From Beta vulgaris subsp. vulgaris (Eukaryota; Streptophyta; Magnoliopsida; Caryophyllales; Amaranthaceae), in assembly GCF_026745355.1 (NCBI RefSeq), contig NC_079207.1:18844920-18908919 (forward strand): a stretch of 64,000 nucleotides of DNA, written 5' to 3'. The notes below the pieces were generated by a model. It was not told the DNA's origin. It saw only the letters and a list, made by a program, of their open reading frames with translations, and did no database searches. This document shows positions 33,840 through 45,714 of the stretch, in pieces (position 1 is the first letter of the stretch; each line of letters opens with the position of its first letter). Made by a program: the position numbers and the translations under genes.

Positions 33840-36800
33840 GAAGAGTCTTTATGATACGGCGTGAAGAAGCGGAAGCAGATGATACTGTCATTACTGGTAC
33901 TTTTCCTGTCAACTTTGTACCTGCTTATGTTCTTTTCGATTCTGGAGCTTCCCATTCGTTTATATCTACTGCATTTTCTAGAAGCTTGAATGCAAAACCA
34001 TGCTCTGAATTCTCTGCCATGACTGTCACTATCCCTAATGGTGAATCCATCTTATGTGATGTCATGTATAGAAATTGTCCTATCCTTATTGGAGGATGTG
34101 AATTTCAAGTGGACCTCGTTCAATTTGAATTAACCGACTTTGATGTCATATTGGGAATGAATTGGTTATCAAAGTACAAAGCCGACATAAATTGCCTTAA
34201 TTATGAAATAACCCTCAGAAAACCAGATGGGTGTAAGGTTTCTTATCGAAGAAGAAAAGCCAACCCAAACCAGAAATCATCTCAACCTTGAAAGCCTTCA
34301 AGTTACTTTCCAAAGGTTATTATGTTACCTCTATAATGTGATAGACCTGACCAAAACTGAACCCTCGTTATCCGATATTCCCATAGTGTGTGAGTACCCT
34401 GATGTATTCCCGGAAGAGATACCTGGCATGCCACCAGAAAGAGAAATAGATTTCAGCATTGACCTTGTTCTTGGATCTGCTCCTATTTCCAAGGCACCTT
34501 ATCGAATGGAACCTGCCGAGTTACAAGAATTGAAAAAGCAACTAGATGAATTACTCGAGAAGGGATATATTCGACCTAGTGTACCACCATGGGGTGCACC
34601 AGTTTTGGTTTTTCAAGAAGAAAGATGAAAGCATGAGGTTATGCATTGATTATCGGGAGTTGAACAAGATCACCATCAAGAATAAATATACATTACCCGG
34701 TATTGATGATCTCTTTGATCAACTTCGAGCTGCAACCATCTTCTCCAAGATAGATTTGAGATCTAGATATCATCAACTCCGCATTAAGCTAGAAGATATT
34801 TCAAAAACTACTTTCAGGACCCGGTATGGTCATTATGAATTTATAGTAATGCCGTTTGGGTTAACCAATGCCCCTGTTGTCTTCATGGATCTGGTGAACC
34901 GAGTATTTAAATCCCACCTTGATAAGTTTGTTGTTATATTTATCGATGACATTTTTGTGTTTTCAAGAAACTCAATTGAGCATGAAGAACATTTGAGAAA
35001 GGTGTTGGAAGTGTTGAAAGAAAGGAAGTTGTATGCAAAGTTGAAGAAATGTGAGTTTTGGTTGAAAGAAGTTTCCATTCTAGGGCACATCATTTCAGAT
35101 ACTAGAGTCTTTGTTGATCCACAAAAGATAAAAGCTATCATGGAATGGCCTAGACCCACTAATGTTCCTGAAGTTCAGGGTTTTATGGGTTTAGCTGGAT
35201 ATTGCAGAAGATTTGTCCAAGATTTCTCCAAGATAGCCATGCATATAACTCGATTGGTAAAGAAGACGGTTAAGTTTGTATGGAGTGATGAATGTGAAGC
35301 AGCTTTTCAAGAGTTGAAGAAGCGTCTTACAACTGCTCCTGTCCTTACTCTCCGTTCTGGTGCAGATGGATTTGTTGTGTACAGTGATGCCTCTAAGCAT
35401 GGATTAGGGTGTGTGTTGATGTAGAATGATAAAGTTATAGCATACGCTTCCCGTCAACACAAGCCTCATGAACAAAACTACCCAACTCATGACCTTGAAT
35501 TAGCCGCAGTTGTGTTTGCTCTCAAAATATAGAGACACTATCTCTATGGTGTTCCATGTAAGATCTTCACCGACCACAAAAGCCTTAAATACATTTTTAC
35601 CCAAAAAGAATTGAACCTGAGGCAACGTAGATGGCTTGAACTCTTAAAGGATTATGATGTTGATATCCTATATCACCCTGACAAAGCTAATGTTGTAGCT
35701 AATGCTCTAAGCCGAAAATCCTACCTAAATACAACCTTAACCTTGCCGAAAGAAATCAATGATGATTTGATGAAGATGAAAGTGGACATTATGCAGCAAA
35801 AGATAGAAGCACGGTTGTATGCAATGGAGTTGAGGCCGACTTTGTTGGAAGAAATAAAAGAGGCGCAAAATGAAGACTTGGAGTTGCAAAAGATGATCCA
35901 AGATGATGGCACGCTGAGATTTCAAGGTAGAATATGTGTTCTTGATAAGGAAACATTGAAAAACAGAATTCTAGAAGAAGCTCACAACAGTTCTTTTTCT
36001 GTTCACCCTGGAGGAAACAAGTTGTACAAGGATTTAAAGCAGACTTTCTGGTGGAGCAATATGAAGCGAGAAGTTGCAGAATTTGTGTCGAGATGTTTGA
36101 CTTGTCAAAGGATAAAGATCGAACATCAGAGACCTGCAGGATTGTTGCAACCATTAGATGTTCCTGCATGGAAATGGGATTCAATTTCGATGGATTTTAT
36201 TATGGGATTGCCACCGTCATTTTAAGGAATGAATTCTATTTGGGTCATTGTGGATAGATTGACAAAATCCGCACATTTCTTAGCCATTAGAAATAATTGG
36301 AGTTTGGATAAGCTAGCTGAGTTACATATGAGCACATTTGTTAGATTGCATGGAGTGCCACGTTCTATTGTGTCATATCGTGATTCGAGGTTCCAAGCAA
36401 AGTTTTGGAAGGAATTGCAAAAGGCACTTGGTACGAGACTGGATTTTAGTACCGCTTTCCATCTAGCAACAGATGGTCATATGGAAAGGACCATTCAGAC
36501 TCTTGAAGATATGTTGAGAGCATGTATTTTGGATTTTCAAGGAAGTTGGGAGAAATACTTGACATTGGTTGAATTTTCTTACAACAACAACTATCAAGCT
36601 AGCATCCAAATGGCACCATATGAAGCACTTTATGGAAGAAGATATAGAACACCCTTGTGTTGGAGTGACATTGATGAAGCTCGAATGATTGGACCTGACT
36701 TGATACAAGAAACGACGGAAAAAGTACGATTAATTCAAGCCAGAATGAAAGCTGCACATAATAGACAAAAGAGCTACCCGGATCGTCGAAGGAAACCATT

Positions 36801-37224
36801 GGAATTCGAAGTAGGTGATCATCTTTTCTTGAAAGTTTCACCAACTAAGGGTATTATGAGATTTGGTCAAACTAGTAAGCTATGTCCGAGGTATATTGGT
36901 CCATATGAGATTCTGGAACGAGTCCACGAAGTAGCTTATCGATTGGCATTACCGACAGACTTGGATAAAGTTCATAATATTTTCCACGTGTCAATGTTAC
37001 GGAAGTATATACTAGACCCTAGCCATGTGATCAGACACGAGCCTTTGCAGCTAAGGAAGGGTTTGACTTATGAAGAGAAACCGATTGAAATTCTTCAGGG
37101 AAAAGCAAATTAGAAGCAAAGTAATTCCTATGGTTAATATTTTATGGGCTAATCACACGTCATCGGAAGCAACTTGGGAAGTAGAGGATCAGATGAGAAC
37201 AAAATACCCTCACTTGTTTGAATA
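33840..37224 (+). pseudogene. Chromovirus pol: protease, RT, RNase H, integrase, chromodomain (broken)
   Basis: The protease active site DSGASHSF is at about 33939, with DFDVILGMNWL at about 34138. RT starts near 34430; YRMEP and [14 protein letters not shown] lead to a frameshift near 34610, then [20 protein letters not shown] and the catalytic FIDDI (34939-34953). RNase H has [10 protein letters not shown] and TDHKSLKYI. The integrase has a zinc region near 35980-36110 ([15 protein letters not shown] ... CLTCQRIK), then the catalytic core (36229-36640) and the GPYEIL C-terminal part. A chromodomain-like end, LWANHTSSEATWEVEDQMR, stops at 37222-37224. In-frame stops lie at 35422, 35530 and 36223, and others lie after 37110; another frameshift lies near 34240. 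Confidence 0.92.
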
Positions 37225-37344
37225 GATGACTTTGATGTGTTTATGTGAGTCTGAAATCTTATGTATGAATGTTCAAGTTTATGAATGCATGATGTTATTC
37301 TTTTGACAATGCTATGTAAGTTTCGAGGATGAAACTTTTTCTAC

Positions 37345-37355
37345 AGGGGTAAGGA
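37345..37355 (+). promoter_or_regulatory. Polypurine tract of the chromovirus
   Basis: Purine-rich AGGGGTAAGGA immediately precedes the right LTR (TGTAATATCC). It is the expected plus-strand primer. Confidence 0.8.
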
Positions 37356-37426
37356 TGTAATATCCTAAAATCTTAATTAAACGTGTTTAAGTTAATAATT
37401 AATTATAATAATGTAGTTAAAATATA

Positions 37427-38275
37427 CTTCCTTCGTTTCTAAATAAGTGCAATATTTGCATAGCGTTTACTATTCACAGTTTAAACTTTAATTAGCTTTG
37501 GGGATTTACATTTTAGTAAAAACATAGTCATGTGGAATCTTGTTAGATTCGTCTGAATGTGAATTTTTTTAATATCAACTTTTTATAATTCCAGTGAAGA
37601 GAAGATATTCCCAGCTCAGCCTATTGCAGTTTCAGGGTAATCCCTTGCTTGTTCGCTGCAACAAAGGAGATACCTCAGGGAAACGCCTGACTCTATTCCA
37701 GACTTTATGCAAGGCCCGGGTATCGCTACATGGGCTAATAGGCCAAACCAACCATGGGGAGGCAAAGCAACCAGACTTCAGGAGCTAACAGGCAATTACG
37801 GGAAATCCGTCATCCCCCTCCTACTCCGCTCTTCTCAATTACTTTAGATAGGAAGCCCAGGCAAAAGGCCTGAGGGCAGCTAGGAGCACAGAGAATGGAG
37901 GACGCTTTCGGACATCAACAAAGGTGGGCGAGAAGGTGGAGCAACCGATGCCATACTTCCACTAATACTCATTCTGTCTATTGGTACTGGGTGGAAACAG
38001 ACTTAGAGTCAATACCAGTGACAGCGATCTCCTTTCCTTCTGCCTTTGCTACCGACGGGGTCTTTCTTTTTTCCCTTATAGAGAATTTCACCCTGGATAG
38101 CTTTTAGGCTTAAGTTAGTGAAGTGTTTTCCCCTTGTTTGAGAGCAGTTCAATACCACATTAGCAATGGTAGCAGGAGAAAATCCACATTGATAATTGAA
38201 GATATTAATGGTTAAAATAATGCATTGGCAAACGTGAAAACAAGAAGTGTTGCACTTATTTAGAAACGGAGGAAG
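37427..38275. mobile_element. Stowaway/mariner-like element in the right LTR
   Basis: Inverted ends CTTCCTTCGTTTCTAAATAA and (reverse complement) CTTCCTCCGTTTCTAAATAA are flanked by a TA duplication. The left LTR retains the empty site AAAATATATTTTATTTT. The outer parts are ordinary MITE DNA and share ATCTTGTTAGATTCG and TAATATCAACTTTTTATA with the element at 57102-57753. The middle (37610-38197) is foreign in composition. Confidence 0.88.
37610..38197. other. Organelle-like insert within the Stowaway element
   Basis: This block of about 590 bp is bounded by a 9-bp direct repeat, GAAGATATT (37601-37609 and 38198-38206). Its base composition is balanced, unlike the AT-rich MITE around it, and the text (TTTCAGGGTAATCCCTTG, GGCCCGGGTATCGCTACATG) reads like plant mitochondrial DNA. 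No gene in it was recognised. Mitochondrial origin is an inference from style only; a transduplicated nuclear fragment is the alternative. Confidence 0.4.
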
Positions 38276-39655
38276 TATTTTATTTGATCGTTTCACTAAT
38301 TAAACAACGTATAATAAAATGAATACAGAATTTCAACACAAAGTTTACCAACTTAAATTGTGACGATAATTTATATTTTATGATTTCATGAGTTAAACAA
38401 GAAAGTTAGTTCTTGTTGTTAATTCACTAAAGCAAAAATATTCAAGTTTCACCAAAATTTTACTAAGCCACGTTTAGAGTGAAAAGTAGTGTAATTTTCT
38501 GATTTTTGGATTACAAAACAAAAAGGAAAAAGAGAAAAAGGCCATGGTCAACTACTCCATTGCTTTTGCCTTCTTCTTCACCCTTCCATGGCCACTTGGC
38601 AAGCATGCCATCACACTCCCTCCTTCTTCCTCTGCCAAAAATTCTGTCGCCAATCCCTTTTCTTAGCTTCTTCAAGTTAAAAATTCAGAATAGTTACTTC
38701 TATCTTCTTCCTTCCAACCACTGATTTTGTGTTCTTAATTTCACTATAAATAGCCATGAAAATCTCTCACCAAGAACACCATCAACAACAACTCTCATCC
38801 TCTCACTTCTCACTTCACCACCACCTACAAACCACCTTGCAAACACCACAATTTTCAGTCAACAACTCGCCGGAAAACGCGACCCAAAGAAACCCAAAAA
38901 GAAAACCCTAATTTTCTCTCTCTCTCACCGGCTGCCACCGGCTCGCGCGACACCTGCATCGCGCTCGGTCGCGCCCCCCTGCCTCGGTCGTCGCTCGCTG
39001 GAGCTCCACCGGCCACCTGCTGCACCGCGCGTCCTCTCTCTCTTTCGTCGCACTCTCTTTCTCGCTCTCCTTCCTCGCACTCTTCTCCCTCGTCGTCCTC
39101 TTCGTCGCGCCCAGCTGTGCGCAGCACCGACGACCTCCGCCCCTCATCGTCCCGCCGTCGCACCGCGCGCCTTCGTCGTCGTCACTGCCGTTCGCCGGAA
39201 TTCCCCTGCTTGGATTTTCATTGCCTTCCTTGCTCTTAGTAGCAGAGATAATGAACATTCTTTTCTTTTAAATTCTGATTTCTTAAGTTTAATAATTCAA
39301 GCTCAAGTTAAATTCTCTTGTTAGTATATACTAGTTTGGGCCTAGGAGACTATAATAGAACATAGAGTTAGGTTTATAAATCTGTTTTATTATGTGTTGG
39401 GCTAAAAGATAGTTTGAGCTTATTCCATGGACTTGTTGTGTTTATTTATGGACTGATTTAGTTAGTTTTATTAAACCACTTAGCTTATTTCCTAAAAACT
39501 ATGTTTGGGCTATATGTCATAACTACTAAACTAGTTGAGTTGTTAAAACTAATCCAATAAGCTTGTTACTTGTGATATGAGTTTAAGTTAGTAATACCTT
39601 CACTAATACTTCAGTTTACTTATAATAACACTTGATTAGAGGTCGGGGCGTTACA

Positions 39656-39829
39656 GGTTTCCATTATTAAACAACAAGAACATTCAATGTGTCACTAAAC
39701 TCAATTTTTATTGGATTGGTTAAAAGTAATATAGAATATGAAAAACACAACAATAAATAATATATCTTTATTTTTTTTTTATATTTCTGAAATATGACAA
39801 TTAAATTGAAAAGATGGAGTACTATCTAC
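39656..39829. other. Right flank of the chromovirus
   Basis: AT-rich DNA with no recognised feature. It opens with GGTTT, the likely mutated target duplication. Confidence 0.4.
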
Positions 39830-40235
39830 CCGAGCTTGTCTAGGCCACTCATCGTGAGAGGTCAAAAGGGGCATGCTTGACATTTCACGCAAAAAGACAA
39901 AAAGCAGACGTTCAACTTTGGTACCAACTTATACCAAAGTTCAGCGAAATTGATATGGATACCAAAATAACTCTTATTTTGATACCTAGTATAAGTGAAC
40001 TTTGGCATCAAATTTGAGTTTTGGTACCAATTATACGTACGTTGGCACCAATAATACTTACTTTGGTATCAACTTTGAATTTTGATATCACTAATACCCG
40101 CTTTAGTATAGTAATTTGATATCAACTTTAAATTTTGATATTACTAATATTTCATTTGGTACAGTAAGTATATATGAGAGACTATTTTAACCTCTCGTGA
40201 TGAGAGCCAGGTGTTTATCTACCTGGGAAGGTTTT
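39830..40235. mobile_element. Probable inverted-repeat element with internal minisatellite
   Basis: Inverted segments CTCATCGTGAGAGGT (39849-39863) and, on the right, reverse complement CTCATCACGAGAGGT (about 40191-40205) enclose degenerate repeats of TTTGGTATCAACTTTGAATT and ATCACTAATACTTACTTTGG, with a period of about 45-50 bp. The outer ends and a duplication are not clear, so the superfamily is left open. Confidence 0.5.
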
Positions 40236-40936
40236 ATTTTATGGACAAATGGAGTAGTGTCTGGTAATTACCATTTCACCAACCGTGGATTGTACATGTG
40301 CATCACACCGACTTTAATAATACTGCTCAAGCCTCAAGCTAAGCTGAGTTGATAAGATCCTTGTACTTTACCCCTTCAGGATTGTTGAAAATGACCGTTT
40401 CAAATTTGCATGATGATCTCTGAACATCATCTCCTTTAAAGTGATTGTATAATAAAGACTAAAGTGAAAGTATTCCCCAAAATTATTCATAATATTGAAT
40501 ATTGATTTTATACGGGATTTTGACAAAAGTGCAAAAAAGATTTAAAAGACTGAAGGGTATACGTAGAAAGTGTCATATTAGATTAGAATCTCGTACAAAT
40601 TAATATAGTCCAACTTATCTAACATTATAGAAGGTACATACTGTATAACATCAGATATTCAGATGACCACGTATAAAATAAGCATGTAGAAGTATGAAAA
40701 TAATATTGATAATAATCATACATACAGTAACATATTTTCAATATAACCTTTTCATATGGGAAAAAGGCAGACAACTGCGTCAGCTCCAGCGACCCGAGCT
40801 TATGTAATAACCATAAAAAAAAACTTTAGTTGGACATAACATAATTATGAGAAGCACCAAAAACCAGAAGAAAAGTGAAGATAATTAAGAAAAATATAAA
40901 CTTGATATGGTACCGTACCACCTCTAAGAAAGAAAT
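40236..40936. other. Intergenic upstream of the small gene
   Basis: AT-rich DNA without a recognised gene or element. It would contain the promoter of the plus-strand gene at 40937, but no convincing TATA box could be chosen. Confidence 0.4.
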
Positions 40937-42443
40937 ATGAAAATCTACAATTCTCTTCAACAGACTATGAAGCCTTTACTTAAGTTTCTTGAGTTCGGTT
41001 GTTTCTCATCATCAACGACAACCAGTACTAAGAATGCAAGCACAGACAGAGATATCAAGATAAAGATGACTACTGTAAGTATATATTATACTTCTCTTAC
41101 TAAGTTTTTTTTTTTTATTCATATCCATGATTATATGCTTTTCTTTTTCTTTTCTTTCTCTCTTTTTTTATTAATATGAGAAAAAGAGCATATAAGCTCG
41201 ATACACCAGAAGATATTTCCATTTTCGGAGGCGGCGTAGCTTCAAAATTCCCTTCAAAGACACACCTTTGATAAGAAATATAGTACTTCTTCCGTTCTGA
41301 AATAGATGAGACACTTCTAACTTCTCTCAATAAGCTTTTACATAAAAAAGAGAAGCGTTTCATTCACGAAGAAAGTATTAAAATACTATATTGCTCCATA
41401 TATACTTCCTCCTTCAATAATCCTTGTTTTTCCACTTGTTTTTGAGCAGTCAAAGTTCATTCGTTTTGATCATGAATTTTTACGATAATAAATACGATTA
41501 TCAAGTAGGATCCTGTCACTTTCTTGTCATTAAAAAGATAAAGTATGATTAAAAATACTAATGGTTGATAACATATCGTGTATACGGAAATAAGGCAATT
41601 AACAGGACATAAATTGGATTGAAAAGAGTAACATCATAGTGTAAGAACTATGATAGCCTAATAGAATGTTCAAAGTGAACCTCTATTCACGGCTTCAAAA
41701 GTTTCAGAACATTCAAATTCTTTCACAAGATCTAGTTATCTTTGATTCATTGAATCATTTAATTGAGAAAATTAGCACTAACGGCCCGTTTGGTAGTCGT
41801 TAATAAATTACGGTAATGGGAATGGATTTTAAGTGTAATTTTATTAGGGAAAAACCCTTATAATCTCTATGGGGAGGTATTTTTTCTCCATGGGCAAGCA
41901 ATCTCACCCCTAAACTTGTGTTTTTGTCTCCAAAGGGAAGCAATTTTCATTACCACTCATTATCACCTATAAGGTGGTATTGGATGAGAATGAAAATTCA
42001 AGAAGGAAAGTGGACACTTTATGATAAATTAACATTACCATGGGAATGGACAATGATATTTTTCACAAATTTACACACAAATTCATTCTTATTACCATCA
42101 TTTATGACCAACTACCAAATGGGCCGTAAATACATTATGTTATATACTGTATTATTTTCAAAGTGCGTTTTTAGTTTCTTATTTTTGTGAGTCTAACGCT
42201 ACTATTTGTGCTACATGTCACCGTTGCTATTTTGTGCTTCATATCAGCATTATACTCTAGAATGAATTGTCAGTTTGTCACTTACTAGAAACTAAAGTTT
42301 ATATTTGTGTAATTATGTTTTTGGATGTTTCACAGAGAAAGATTGCAAGGAACATCAGAGGAATAAGGTCATTGGGTCGAATAAAAAAGCCACCAAAGCC
42401 ACCAGTTAGTACGGGAAGAGGTGGACAAATTCACTCTACTTGA
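40937..42443 (+). CDS. Possible small basic protein, 81 residues (2 exons)
   Basis: Exon 1 runs from the ATG at 40937 to 41074, ending ACTACT|GTAAGT, a strong plant donor. Exon 2 runs from 42336, after GTTTCACAG|AGAAAG, to the TGA at 42441-42443. Both boundaries are phase 0. The predicted protein begins MKIYNSLQQTMKPLLKFLEF and contains a Ser/Thr-rich stretch. Exon 2 is strongly basic and proline-containing (RKIARNIRGIRSLGR, IKKPPKPPVS). No family was recognised. Support comes from the good splice sites, the shared frame and coding-like composition of exon 2; without splicing the exon 1 frame degenerates into a poly-Phe tail. The intron (1.26 kb) carries two MITEs. A chance pair of frames remains possible. 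Confidence 0.45.
41286..41375. mobile_element. 90-bp Stowaway MITE in the small gene's intron
   Basis: Ends CTTCTTCCGTTCTGAAAT and (reverse complement) CTTTCTTCGTGAATGAAA, flanked by TA. Typical Stowaway termini, somewhat diverged. Confidence 0.7.
41782..42126. mobile_element. Harbinger-type MITE in the small gene's intron
   Basis: The terminal repeats CGGCCCGTTTGGTAGT and (reverse complement) CGGCCCATTTGGTAGT are flanked by TAA at 41779-41781 and 42127-42129. The 3-bp TWA duplication and the GGCCCGTTTGG end fit Tourist/PIF MITEs. Confidence 0.82.
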
Positions 42444-43101
42444 TCATTCTATAATAGATCTTCTTTCTTCCTCCTGTGTAGTTATATTTTGGCTGTTTGC
42501 AGTTTTTTGGTGGTTTGTGTGGAGCAGATGATTAAGTTAATAATGTTGATAACTGTGTTTTTCTTTTACTGTCTAAGATATGCAAGGAGCCACGTGAGTA
42601 TTTAGCCTTGAATGAGAATTACCTTTATATATAAGAAATGTTCAGATAAATCATTTTCAAAATGAATAATCCCTCTCCTCAGTTGATATCTTCTAGGTGA
42701 CATACTCCTAAGGAATGTCTGATATATAGAGGGTAAATCCGTTTCTTCAGATATGAGAACTCTGCTTGTAAGTTTGAATCAGTTGTTTAGGAAATTACCT
42801 TGTAGGTTGTAACCTTGAGGTCACAAGGTTAAAATTTCTCCATTGTGGTGCTTGGAGATAGAAATTCCTTTACCCTTCCGACACAATATCAAGTGTTTGG
42901 CTCGTGATTGGACCAAGAAATCGTAACGGTTGAGGTTTAGTAAGGGTCTTTAACCTTATCGACTAATAAAACTAATGTGGCATCAACCTCGTTATTTCTC
43001 TATTTATACACTTCTTTCCCATTATACGTGGCGTAAACTCTTAACTAGTCTCTATATTTAGTCACTTTTTTATTTATACTTTTGTCCTTAAAGTTGTTGA
43101 G
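42444..43101. other. Downstream flank, no gene seen
   Basis: No coding region was recognised. A SINE-like scrap may lie near 42800-42910 (GTCACAAGGTTAAAATTTC), but no A-tail or duplication was found. Confidence 0.4.
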
Positions 43102-43106
43102 CAGGC

Positions 43107-45709
43107 TGTAATACTCCGTATTTTAGTAGTAATTTCGTATTAATTAAGAAAAAAAAATAAAGAATTAATAAAAAAGGTATCTTAATTTATTTACAAATTA
43201 ATAGGAAATTGTTAGGCATTTTCGGAGTTTTAAAAGAGTAACCTAATCTTCACTTGACCTAGGGTTACTACCTTTTGAAGGGAGTATAAAAAGAAAAGGA
43301 GAGGGAATTTCAGAAAACCCTAAACCCTTTCTTCTCCCTCTCCTCAGCCGACCTTCTTCTCCCTCTCTCTCTCCTTAGCCGATCTCCCTTTCTTTCTTCT
43401 CTCTCTCTCAAATTGTTCTCCCTCTCTCAGATCTCTCTCTCGGATTCTCTCTCAAACTCTCGCTGACTTTCCTCTCGCCTCCTCCCTCTCGTCGCCGGTG
43501 GTTGGACGAGTTCAGACGAGGGCTTTGTGCGATATTTAAATTAGCGCGAAAGCAGTGTTCGAGGGTTTGGTGCGAAAGGTGTGCGAGGTGTGCGCTGTTG
43601 GGGTTCGAGTGCTGCGACGAGGGTCGCGGTGTTCGAGGGTTGTGCGCAAGGCTGCGGTGAGGGTGCGCGAAGAGTCGGGGTCGTGCGAGTGTAGCTGCGC
43701 GACAGATCTGAGGTTGTGCGAGTGCTGGGCGGTGTTCGAGTGGTGCGGAAAAGTCGAGGGTGCTGTGCGAACCAGCGAGGCTGGTGTGTGGGTTTGGGCG
43801 ACGGAGACCGCACGGGTGCGTCGTGCGAAGCAGTAGCGCGAGCGTGCGTGGCAGCAAGGGTCGCCGGAATTCGTCGCCAGTGTTTATCGCCGGCAAATTT
43901 AGCGGTATACCCTATTATGTACCTAAAATATTATATCAGTTTTATTACTTATATTCACTGTTTTCGTAATTAAGTAAGGTCTGTAATTGATAATTAGTAA
44001 TTAGAGTGTTTAGTAAATTATTAGATTGTTTAACTAGTTAAGTTATTATTCTGTTGTTAAGTTAAAACTATGGTTAGGTTTGTAATTGGAATAAGATAAA
44101 AGTAGGAGACGTGTGTATTATTATTAGTTACAATTATTATCGTTTCATGGGTGACTTGTTTCACGGAACCTGACTTTGGGACTTATGACTTTCCTTTTTG
44201 GACATGGAACTTACTTTTGGACATGGAACTTACTTTTGGACATGGAACTTACTTTTTGGACATGGAACTTACCTTTTGGACATATGACTTACTTTTGGAC
44301 ATATGACTTAACTTCTGGACATAAGACAGGTTGGACTTATGACCCTTTTGGATTGGTAAAATAGTGGACTAATATTACTAACTAACTTAGTTACTCACTA
44401 ACTCTGACTTCTAAAAGACGTTGAATTCACTAGATCAGAATTATAACGAAAGTTCTGGAATAAGGTTTTAACTATTGTTTAATTCGAATCGTTAGATCGT
44501 TATGGTCTTAGTACGTAGTAGTTGATAGTGTTATCAAGGACGTAACACTAAAGCTTTGTTTTAACGATTTAGGTCCCAATTTCATAAGCGGCTCGTTCTA
44601 TTAAGTCAGCGAAAATTCTCCGCTACAAGGTACGTACGCGTACCAGTTTACTTTCAAAGCTTAGTATCATGATTAGGTTGCAGTTCATGTTATTGGAACC
44701 TAGTACCATGATAGGGAACATTTGATTGTGATTGTTTGGTTAGACGTTTATAACGTGAAATCAATATATACATTGAAATATGTTGCATTGAAATGCGAAG
44801 TTCTATCTAGTGTAACATCAGCATTATTAATCTGATCTATAGAGTAACAAGAGTGTTACCAGAATGAGATTGAGTTTGGTAATTAGACATGTAAATGACT
44901 CCTTAAAGTTATAAAAAGAATGGTTGTAGTAAAAGAAGATTATGGCGATACTTGTAGTTGGATTCCCTACAAGTATAGAACAATGGGGGAGTGTGGGACT
45001 TGTCCTACACTCCTACGTAGGCCTACTGTGACGACAGTAGTGTCCTTATATTTTGATAACTCAAGTAGGCGGAAGTTCCGTTCGATCTTGGGGTATGCAT
45101 ACTAAGGTGATGGGTGTGAGACGGAACAAAACCGTATTTGCATTTCATCTAATAGACCAAGTTGTCATTAAGGATTCAGTAGCCCGTATGATTCTAGTAA
45201 GATGACGGTGCCCGTTCGATGCCAAATAATGAAAGATTAAGGATGTGAGATAACGTAGGTTCATATAGCAGTTGTAATGTATGCATCATTTATGTTCATA
45301 TAGTTTCAATGGTTCATTACGTACTCAGCATAGCTGACTCTGTGTTATTATGTGTTTGTTGTCCTGTGATGAACTATTGACACTTCAATGGGGAGCAGAC
45401 TAGGTGAGCTGGTGCTGCTGCATGATATCAAGCATAAAGGGGGCTAGTCTGTAGTTTGAAGTTAAACTTTTGGTTTAAGTATTACTGGATTTTATAGTAC
45501 ATTGTTACATGGTTTGAGTTTGAATAAAGAGGGGTCAACTATGATTCCCGAGTTGTATTTACATTTTCTATTCCGCTGCAATTTGGTTTTGAGACAATGA
45601 ATTTGAGTTACCGTATTTCTAATTATGCCTTGCGTTCCATCGCGGCGGTAACACTCTCAAAGTCGATGCGACGTAGCATTAGACGTGTATGGATTTTGGG
45701 GGTGTTACA
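43107..45709 (+). mobile_element. Chromovirus-type solo LTR, 2,603 bp
   Basis: Starts TGTAATACTCCGTATTTTAG and ends GGGGGTGTTACA, flanked by a perfect CAGGC duplication at 43102-43106 and 45710-45714. A TATA box (GTATAAAAAG) is at about 43286, followed by a CT-rich leader and a GC-rich block (43480-43890) whose open frames on both strands are not convincing genes. There is no internal domain, so it is a recombined solo LTR. Confidence 0.9.
44190..44335. repeat. Minisatellite in the solo LTR
   Basis: About seven tandem units of roughly 18-21 bp (TTTTGGACATGGAACTTAC and variants such as GGACATATGACTTAC). Confidence 0.88.
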
Positions 45710-45714
45710 CAGGC

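Larger units (their letters stand above)
30586..39655 (+). mobile_element. Tekay-type Ty3/gypsy chromovirus, full structure, inactive
   Basis: The LTRs begin TGTAATATCCTAAAATC and end GTTACA (mutated to GTTAAA in the left copy). PBS, gag, protease, RT, RNase H, integrase and a C-terminal chromodomain follow in the Ty3/gypsy order, with a purine tract before the right LTR. Flanking pentamers GTTTT and GGTTT match at four of five bases, consistent with a mutated target duplication. Without later insertions each LTR is about 1.45 kb. The chromodomain and initiator-Met PBS fit the Tekay/Del lineage. Gag and pol carry several stop codons and at least two frameshifts. Confidence 0.92.
37356..39655 (+). 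repeat. 3' LTR of the chromovirus
   Basis: 2,300 bp including a Stowaway-type insert (37427-38275); the remainder matches the left LTR. TATA box at 38745-38752. It ends GGGGCGTTACA. Confidence 0.92.

Noticed and set aside
43408..43973. Overlapping Arg/Pro/Val-rich frames on both strands, up to 162 residues
   Set aside because: They lie in the GC-rich part of a solo LTR with equal openness on both strands and no domain; composition explains them.
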